NCBI GenBank assembly: GCA_943368675.1
Contig: CALRLN020000147.1
Coordinates: forward strand, 1 to 10,802
DNA: 10,802 nucleotides
Origin: Emticicia sp943368675
GTDB lineage: Bacteria > Bacteroidota > Bacteroidia > Cytophagales > Spirosomataceae
Direction: 5' to 3'
The first letter of the stretch is position 1. The number at the start of each line of letters is the position of its first letter. The position numbers and the translations under genes were made by a program. Positions 6,129-10,802 of the stretch are shown here, piece by piece. The notes beneath the pieces are model-generated. The model was not told the origin of the DNA, did not search any database, and saw nothing but the letters and a program-made list of their open reading frames with translations.

Positions 6129-7379
6129 TTATCTTTTGGATAGACCTGCGTATTCCAATCTAACTGTCTTCGCAAAGACAAATAATTTTACAAACGATAC
6201 AATCAATATCAAGCCAAACAGCAGGGCCGTGTATTCGGGTTTGAACGGATTCAGCCCGAAATATTTGTTCATACCATCCACATTGGCCAGGTGAGCCACT
6301 GAAATCATGGCGAAGAGCGCATATTGCCGACTCATTAATGCATAAGCAAAATATAAGGCAATGGCAGGGTAGGAGTACCGCTCATGCATTTGCGTATTTA
6401 CAAAAAAGAACAGGGTTGCTATAGTTGCGGCAGTGAGCCAAAGTAAAGCATAATAATCGGCATCGGCTATTTTTCTGAACTTCATGAAAATATATGTTCG
6501 CCATGCGATCGGAACAAAAACCAATGCGGACGCACCAAAGAATAGTAAAAATCCCCATTTTTTATAAGTCAGCCCGGCAAAAGGAAGAGTATCGTTCAAT
6601 AAAGTCGGGTCTTGTTTGAGCACCAGATACCATAGATTATAAGCATGCCATGATACTCTTGGGAAGAAGCCCACGGATTCACGTACTACTTTCACGAAAT
6701 TCCAGAAGGTGCCTCCCCATATAAAAGGACTTAAAAGCCATAATTGCGTGAGCAATGAGATACCAATCATTTTTAACAAAAGCCATTTATCAAATTTCTG
6801 TGAGAACTGATATACGAGCAGAATGACAAAAAAAGGCACAAATATGATGGCTTGCAGCTTTACATAGATAGATAGCGTACAAAAGAAGGCCGCCCAGAGC
6901 ATTTTACGCTCATATAGGCAGATTATACCCAGTATAACAATAGTGGTAGGCATGCTGTCGAGCTGCCCCCAGATAACACTACAATACAAGTATCCAAGAT
7001 TGAAAAGGAGCAGGTATTCAAGAAATCTGCCTGTATAATATTTTCTTAAGGCCCATGCCAATGCCAATGCTCCGCCAAAATCAAACAATAAGAAAAAGTA
7101 TTTAAGCTGATAAGAATTGGCATAGATGAGTTCTTTACTGCCTTGCAACTTGCCAAACCAGTAAAGCCCATGCAGGTAAAAGGGCATATAGTTGGTATCA
7201 GAATTATATATCCGGCTTAGCCCATGCTCAACGGCATAATAAGACCAGCGGGGCCAGTCGTTGTTTAAATCAAACCAGAAACCTGTGTGGGGGATAATTG
7301 CAACTAATAAACTATAAAATAAAAGATGATGCCACTGTATAGGTAAAGAATTATCGCTTAGTCTCTGAAAGATTTTCAT
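6129..7379 (-). CDS. GT-C fold membrane glycosyltransferase, Gpi18-like mannosyltransferase type
   Basis: Protein of 416 residues with about ten hydrophobic helices, starting at the ATG at 7379. Enzymes of this kind transfer a sugar from a polyprenyl-phosphate donor to an acceptor on the outer face of the inner membrane. Supporting features are an acidic residue pair in the first extracytoplasmic loop (FDLNND, D37 and D41), MPFYLHGLYW (65-74), WGQLDS (137-142) with the following YVKLQA (172-177), HAYNLWYL (245-252) and MHERYSYPA (331-339). The VIWGQLDS, KLQA and HERY motifs in this order are typical of COG5542/GT87-like proteins. Length fits the family. The acceptor and sugar cannot be read from the sequence. 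It is divergent from the lipoprotein gene at 7503, with 123 bp between them, and appears to be transcribed alone. Confidence 0.82.
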   Translation of the reverse strand: MKIFQRLSDNSLPIQWHHLLFYSLLVAIIPHTGFWFDLNNDWPRWSYYAVEHGLSRIYNSDTNYMPFYLHGLYWFGKLQGSKELIYANSYQLKYFFLLFDFGGALALAWALRKYYTGRFLEYLLLFNLGYLYCSVIWGQLDSMPTTIVILGIICLYERKMLWAAFFCTLSIYVKLQAIIFVPFFVILLVYQFSQKFDKWLLLKMIGISLLTQLWLLSPFIWGGTFWNFVKVVRESVGFFPRVSWHAYNLWYLVLKQDPTLLNDTLPFAGLTYKKWGFLLFFGASALVFVPIAWRTYIFMKFRKIADADYYALLWLTAATIATLFFFVNTQMHERYSYPAIALYFAYALMSRQYALFAMISVAHLANVDGMNKYFGLNPFKPEYTALLFGLILIVSFVKLFVFAKTVRLEYAGLSKR

Positions 7380-7428
7380 TAGGTAGTATCTGTTTATGCG
7401 AGCTATGGCTGTTGCCTTTTTGAGTCCT

Positions 7429-7461
7429 CAAATTTCAGCATTTTGTTTTATATTTCAGCAA
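7429..7461 (-). promoter_or_regulatory. Possible promoter of the glycosyltransferase gene with a 9-bp direct repeat
   Basis: On the minus strand a TTG (7459-7461) is followed after 22 bases by GAAATTTG (7429-7436), one mismatch from TAnnTTTG; the spacer is slightly long. The two elements overlap copies of the direct repeat ATTTCAGCA at 7432-7440 and 7452-7460, spaced exactly 20 bp, about two helical turns. The repeat may be an operator. Confidence 0.25.
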
Positions 7462-7476
7462 GTTTCAATAAACGTT

Positions 7477-7484
7477 TATATTTG
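7477..7484 (+). promoter_or_regulatory. -7 element for the DUF3298 lipoprotein gene
   Basis: TATATTTG matches the Bacteroidota -7 consensus TAnnTTTG exactly and lies 18 bases before the ATG at 7503, so the leader would be only about 12 bases long and AT-rich. No TTG occurs at the normal spacing; the nearest (7443-7445) is 31 bases upstream. Confidence 0.35.
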
Positions 7485-7502
7485 GCAAACAAAAACCGAT
7501 AA

Positions 7503-8330
7503 ATGAAAAGAATAATTTACTTAGTGGTTGTTGCAGGTTTTATCTGGGCCTGCCAGTCTGGCAAGGATTCAGACAATACTATAACGCTTGCGCCTATTGC
7601 TGTTGATAGCCTGAGTTTCAAACAGGAAAGCCCTCCGTATTATACTCCGGATGGAGATACGCTGATATCCTCAATTGATATCGTGTATCCGAAACTAAGC
7701 GGTGGAAAAGATTCAGTTATTACGCAAATCAATGCATTTATGGCAGATTTGCCTCTTCAAGGGCTTGCAGGCCTGGTGGATCCTGAAGGAAACGTAAGCG
7801 CACCTAAAACCCTGGCCGAGGCTTCAAAACTATTCTTCAAGGCAGTTGATGAGGCAAGAAAAGAAATGCCCGATGCCCCCAATATGGTTTATATTTATAG
7901 CAGTCTGGGAGATACACTTGTGATTTCACCGGCGGTAATTTCTCTTTATTATAATGAGTCATCCTATACCGGAGGGGCACATGACAACTATAATACATTT
8001 TTCTACAATTTTGATGCTGCCACAGGTAAACTACTGAACAGACAAGATATAGTAAAAGATACGCTGGCATTGAATAAACTGGCAGAAGTAAAATTCGTGG
8101 CAGAAGAAACAAAAGTGGGTAAGGAAAATGGTATAGAATTTAAAATGGAAGATTATTTTTTTCCGGAGGGTAAATTCGTATTGCCTCAGAATATAGCTAT
8201 TACCAAAGATGGATTACGCCTCCTATACAATCCTTACGAAGTAGCCTCCTTTGCCCGTGGCATGATTATACTGGATATTCCGTGGCGGGAACTGAAAGGG
8301 ATTGTGGTTGAGAAATATGCAGGGAAATAA
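7503..8330 (+). CDS. DUF3298/RsiV-like domain lipoprotein
   Basis: Protein of 275 residues and the only plus-strand gene in the window. The signal peptide ends in FIWAC with Cys17 as the predicted lipidated residue, followed by a low-complexity QSGKDSDN linker, so the mature protein should be anchored in a membrane outside the cytoplasm. The central part (about 45-150) resembles the DUF4163-type region. The C-terminal part carries DUF3298 hallmarks: SSYTGGAHDN (153-162), NFDAATGKLL (169-178), QNIAITKDGLRLLYNPYEVASFARG (229-253) and a closing IPWREL (259-264). DUF3298 is also found in RsiV, an anti-sigma factor whose extracytoplasmic domain binds lysozyme, but this protein has no cytoplasmic anti-sigma segment. 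No ligand can be assigned. The gene ends one base before a strong bidirectional terminator shared with the converging small membrane protein gene. Confidence 0.88.
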   Translation: MKRIIYLVVVAGFIWACQSGKDSDNTITLAPIAVDSLSFKQESPPYYTPDGDTLISSIDIVYPKLSGGKDSVITQINAFMADLPLQGLAGLVDPEGNVSAPKTLAEASKLFFKAVDEARKEMPDAPNMVYIYSSLGDTLVISPAVISLYYNESSYTGGAHDNYNTFFYNFDAATGKLLNRQDIVKDTLALNKLAEVKFVAEETKVGKENGIEFKMEDYFFPEGKFVLPQNIAITKDGLRLLYNPYEVASFARGMIILDIPWRELKGIVVEKYAGK

Positions 8331-8363
8331 AAAATAAGGTGCAGGAAAGCACCTTATTTTTTT
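8331..8363. terminator. Bidirectional intrinsic terminator between convergent genes
   Basis: AAAATAAGGTGC (8331-8342) and GCACCTTATTTT (8349-8360) form a perfect 12-bp stem around the loop AGGAAA, with three further T after it. A-runs on one side and T-runs on the other let it work in both directions. It starts directly after the TAA of the plus-strand lipoprotein gene. The stop codon of the minus-strand gene (8354-8356) lies inside the stem. Confidence 0.92.
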
Positions 8364-8674
8364 GCTTTGATTTTCTCTATAAAATCAGTCAGATGAGCGA
8401 TTAATGCATAGGCAATCCCGAAAATAATCAGGGGTAAGCAACTAAAGAAAATAGCTCTTTTCGGATAGCCCTCCAGAAAGTTTGACCATGACCACCAGTA
8501 ACTGCTACCAAGCATAAACGGATACATGAAAATGGCTATAATAAATAGCCAGGGCAATCGCATTTTTATAGGTTTGGCTGGTTTTAAAACAATGAACGAG
8601 AGACCCGCCATTGAGAACCAGGGAAATAAGGTAATGGCCCCCAGCACCTGCAGGAGGATAAGTAAAATTTTCAT
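8354..8674 (-). CDS. Small membrane protein of unknown function
   Basis: Protein of 106 residues starting at the ATG at 8674. It shows three hydrophobic stretches, about residues 3-28, 41-57 and 76-95, then a basic tail IEKIKAKK that would lie in the cytoplasm by the positive-inside rule. A short aromatic segment, SSYWWSWSNFLEGYP (57-71), lies between helices two and three. I do not recognise a family. It could be a DUF-type inner-membrane protein; no catalytic or metal-binding residues stand out. The stop codon falls within the shared bidirectional terminator, and the amidohydrolase gene ends 113 bp upstream, so it could be a second gene of that transcript or stand alone. Confidence 0.7.
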   Translation of the reverse strand: MKILLILLQVLGAITLFPWFSMAGLSFIVLKPAKPIKMRLPWLFIIAIFMYPFMLGSSYWWSWSNFLEGYPKRAIFFSCLPLIIFGIAYALIAHLTDFIEKIKAKK

Positions 8675-8732
8675 AAACTTACTATTACAGTTGATAAAGT
8701 AAATAGAAGCAGTTTAAGGGCATTATTATCAG

Positions 8733-8754
8733 CAAAAGTTCGTAAACAAAAGTT
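8733..8754. repeat. Direct repeat CAAAAGTT, two copies
   Basis: CAAAAGTT occurs at 8733-8740 and 8747-8754, 14 bp apart, in the space upstream of the small membrane protein gene. Read on the minus strand each copy is AACTTTTG, similar to but not matching the -7 promoter box. It may mark a promoter or binding site. Confidence 0.25.
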
Positions 8755-8762
8755 ATATGGTT

Positions 8763-8781
8763 GGCGCATTAACCCTGCGCC
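8763..8781. terminator. GC-rich hairpin downstream of the amidohydrolase gene
   Basis: GGCGCA (8763-8768) and TGCGCC (8776-8781) pair perfectly around a 7-base loop, 7 bases beyond the amidohydrolase stop codon. On the minus strand, the transcribed one, no U-run follows directly, so it may be a weak or factor-dependent terminator or a 3'-end stabiliser. The T-rich run (8785-8789) is on the plus-strand side. Confidence 0.45.
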
Positions 8782-8787
8782 GGGTTT

Positions 8788-9981
8788 TTATTGTTGGGCC
8801 AATTCACGGATGGCAAGCCATGACATAAGCCCAGGGCCAATTTCAAGTGCAGTTTCGTCAACATCAAAAGTAGGCGTATGTACGCCGGAAACAATTCCAC
8901 GTGCCTCGTTCCGGGTACCTAATCTATAAAAACAGGAGTCGACCACCTGTGAATAAAATGCGAAGTCTTCGCCTGCCATCCACAAATCGAGGTCAATTAC
9001 ATTTTCGGCTCCCATATATTCTATGGTTTCGCTTTTCAGGCGACGGGTCAATTCAGGATGATTTTTAAGAAACGGATACCCCTTTACTATCTCAAAATCG
9101 CAGGTACCACCCATAGCTTCAGTAATGCCTTCGGCCATTTTTTTCATGCGGCGCAGGCCGTCTTCTCTCCATTCTTCATCCATACAACGGAATGTCCCCT
9201 GAATAGTTACTTCGTTGGGAATGACGTTTGTTACGCCATCGGCAATGAATCTGCCGAACGACAATACAGACGGGTTGGCAGGTTTGCGGTTGCGGGAGAT
9301 AATCTGTTGCAATGATACAATGACATGAGAGGCTATCAGCACAGGGTCAATCAGCTGGTCGGGCATGGCTCCGTGTCCACCTTTACCTTTAATGGTGAGG
9401 TATAATTCATCCGTACTGGCCATATACATGCCCTCACGGAAACCAATTTTGCCAACAGGGATATTGGGGGCTACGTGCTGCCCGATCATGCTTGCAGGTG
9501 CCGGGTTTTCGAGCACTCCCTCTTTAATCATGATAGAGGCACCGCCGGGCGCTTTTTCTTCTGCAGGCTGAAAAACCAGCTTGACGGTTCCTTCAAAATC
9601 GTCACGCAAGCTGTATAATATTTTTGCTGTACCTAATAAAGATGAGGTGTGGACATCGTGCCCGCAGGCATGCATGACACCCTCGTTGATAGATTTATAA
9701 GGCACATCGTTTTTCTCAAAAATCGGCAGGGCATCCATGTCGGCTCTCAGCCCTATCACTTTGCTTTCCGGGTTTCTTCCTTCTATAATAGCTACTACTC
9801 CTGTATCGGCAATTCCTTCCTGCGGGTTTAAACCAATATCTTTGAGTTTTTGTGCTACAAAACGTGCTGTATTATATTCCTGAAAAGAAAGTTCGGGGTT
9901 GGTATGTAAATAACGACGGTTAGCGATGGTTTCAGAGGCGTGTTCTTTTGCTAAACGCTTTATTTTTGAGTCAATAGACAT
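8788..9981 (-). CDS. M20D family metal-dependent amidohydrolase (N-acyl-amino acid / hippurate hydrolase type)
   Basis: Cytoplasmic enzyme that splits an acyl group from an N-acyl amino acid or related amide. I take the ATG at 9979-9981 as start, giving 397 residues; a TTG two codons upstream would add two residues but has no better context. Numbering from that TTG, motifs are GLRADMDALP (79-88), MHACGHDVH (105-113) with metal ligands Cys108 and His110, FQPAEE (139-144) with catalytic and ligand Glu143/144, GQH (169-171), the dimerisation-lid motif GKGGHGAMPD (201-210) and SGVHTPTF (367-374) with the last ligand His370. All key residues of the M20D group are present and length is normal. The exact substrate cannot be told; IAA-amino acid hydrolases, aminoacylases and diaminopimelate deacetylases share this scaffold. 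No signal peptide is present, and 211 bp of upstream space suggest its own promoter. Confidence 0.92.
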   Translation of the reverse strand: MSIDSKIKRLAKEHASETIANRRYLHTNPELSFQEYNTARFVAQKLKDIGLNPQEGIADTGVVAIIEGRNPESKVIGLRADMDALPIFEKNDVPYKSINEGVMHACGHDVHTSSLLGTAKILYSLRDDFEGTVKLVFQPAEEKAPGGASIMIKEGVLENPAPASMIGQHVAPNIPVGKIGFREGMYMASTDELYLTIKGKGGHGAMPDQLIDPVLIASHVIVSLQQIISRNRKPANPSVLSFGRFIADGVTNVIPNEVTIQGTFRCMDEEWREDGLRRMKKMAEGITEAMGGTCDFEIVKGYPFLKNHPELTRRLKSETIEYMGAENVIDLDLWMAGEDFAFYSQVVDSCFYRLGTRNEARGIVSGVHTPTFDVDETALEIGPGLMSWLAIRELAQQ

Positions 9982-10099
9982 GTGCAATTATCTTTGGTAA
10001 AAGAATCTTAATCTGTTGTTTTTAAGAAAAACAGGGGTAATTCAGCCAATATTCAATCTTTTTTTAATCGGACTGCTAAGATACGTATAGAATATTTGC

Positions 10100-10130
10100 C
10101 AACCATAAATTTTAACAAAAAATAGTGCAA
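10100..10130 (-). promoter_or_regulatory. Candidate promoter of the amidohydrolase gene
   Basis: On the minus strand TTG (10128-10130), a 20-base spacer and TATGGTTG (10100-10107) resemble the Bacteroidota pattern TTG...TAnnTTTG with one mismatch in the -7 box. Transcription would start near 10093, giving a leader of roughly 110 bases. That leader includes a small hairpin, GTTTTT/AAAAAC (10018-10032). Confidence 0.35.
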
Positions 10131-10198
10131 GCCTATCCGTTGAATGGTAGCATCAGGTAAAACTTCAATGATTAAATATTATCTATCAGAAGTAACAA

Positions 10199-10802
10199 TC
10201 AGGTCTTCCTCTTCTTCTTTTTAGCCGAAGGAAACAATACATTGTTCAGAATAAGCCTGTAGCCTGGCGAATGAGGGAAAAGGTTCAGGTCGGTAGGGGT
10301 GCGGTGGAAGCCTCTTCGTCCTTCGGGGTCATGGCCACCGTAGAACACCCATTGACCGAGGCCTAACTCACCATAAATATAGCGTTGTGATTCTTTGCCT
10401 TCGCCCATCACCAATACACTTGGTTTTACTGTCTTTTTATTGAACGCCGAAGTTTGCCCCATAAATTCTCTGATGAGGTGCTCATGATTCTGGCCTAGCA
10501 TGGCAGGAATCACATCCCATTTGGCTGAGAAATCGAATAAACTGAAATAAGAAGTTATCTCATCGTCATATCTGCCTCCCCATACATTAATATCTGAAAA
10601 AGACATGGAGCCATAGCCTTCGCCATCACTTATATATAAATTGAAATTCTCAAAGGCCAGGGTTTTGCCAAAGTCCAGTTTAGATTGCGCATGGGTATCA
10701 ATGTCATCCCCATCAAAACGGCTGCTTACAATATCCACCCCTTCGGCAGATAAGGCAATATCTAAGGTTTCAGCACCTGAACACATGGCAAATAAATAAC
10801 CG
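10199..10802 (-). CDS. C-terminal part of a Bacteroidota protein often labelled 'asparagine synthetase B'
   Basis: The frame is open to the right edge, so the true start lies outside the window. About 200 residues are visible, beginning GYLFAMCSGAETLDIALSAEGVD. The internal ATG at 10784-10786 lies within this conserved stretch and is unlikely to be the start. Landmarks are FDGDD, QSKLDFGKTLAFENF, SLFDFSAKWD, MLGQNHEHLI, FMGQTSAF, the GQWVFYGGHDPEG segment and the tail PTDLNLFPHSPGYRLILNNVLFPSAKKKKRKT (C-terminal about 35 residues). I recognise this C-terminus from Bacteroidota proteins of about 400 residues named asparagine synthetase B in databases. The visible part shows no SGGxDS ATP-pyrophosphatase loop, so the name is doubtful. 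The FAMCSGAE turn resembles the nucleophile elbow of class I glutamine-amidotransferase-like folds. Function is best left unknown. Confidence 0.72.
   Translation of the reverse strand, partial: GYLFAMCSGAETLDIALSAEGVDIVSSRFDGDDIDTHAQSKLDFGKTLAFENFNLYISDGEGYGSMSFSDINVWGGRYDDEITSYFSLFDFSAKWDVIPAMLGQNHEHLIREFMGQTSAFNKKTVKPSVLVMGEGKESQRYIYGELGLGQWVFYGGHDPEGRRGFHRTPTDLNLFPHSPGYRLILNNVLFPSAKKKKRKT

Noticed and set aside
7837..8112. Minus-strand frame of 91 codons inside the DUF3298 lipoprotein gene
   Set aside because: It is antisense to a conserved domain and its composition is that of a shadow frame.
9985..9987. TTG as start of the amidohydrolase
   Set aside because: An ATG two codons downstream is the simpler start and leaves all conserved motifs intact.

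Overview
The window looks like chromosomal DNA of a Bacteroidota bacterium, most likely of the Cytophagales type. The grounds are a C-terminal type IX secretion (T9SS) sorting domain on a large exoprotease, lipoproteins with Bacteroidota-style lipoboxes, AT-rich start regions without clear Shine-Dalgarno sequences, promoter-like TTG...TAnnTTTG pairs, and a terminal protein ending in PSAKKKKRKT, which I recognise from a Bacteroidota family often labelled 'asparagine synthetase B'. The genus cannot be fixed from the sequence alone.

Layout. Nearly all genes are on the minus strand. From the left: the N-terminal half of purD (1-621, cut by the edge); a membrane-anchored or secreted HExxH zinc peptidase (712-1446); a 412-bp gene-free stretch holding a possible small RNA unit and a REP-like palindrome; a 1156-residue secreted M4 metalloprotease with a beta-propeller, Ig-like modules and T9SS tail (1859-5329); a lipoprotein 12 bp upstream of it (5342-5773); a 355-bp AT-rich gap with small inverted repeats; a GT-C type membrane glycosyltransferase (6129-7379); on the plus strand a DUF3298 lipoprotein (7503-8330), which meets a small membrane protein (8354-8674) at a shared bidirectional terminator; an M20D amidohydrolase (8788-9981); and the C-terminal part of the 'asparagine synthetase B'-labelled family protein (10199-10802, cut by the edge).

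How the genes work together. The clearest functional unit is the two-gene minus-strand operon 5773-1859: a lipoprotein followed at once by an M4 protease. The lipoprotein carries a GSGGGFA segment and overall layout that recall emfourin, the small inhibitor encoded beside M4 proteases such as protealysin. If that holds, the unit is a surface protease with its own lipid-anchored inhibitor. The M4 domain keeps HEMTH and its third zinc ligand, but the residue equivalent to the catalytic His231 of thermolysin is Arg, so the protease may have altered or lost activity. The remaining genes look like ordinary housekeeping or envelope genes (purine synthesis, glycan building, acyl-amino-acid hydrolysis) with no obvious joint pathway. 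No tRNA, rRNA, CRISPR array, insertion sequence or phage gene was seen.
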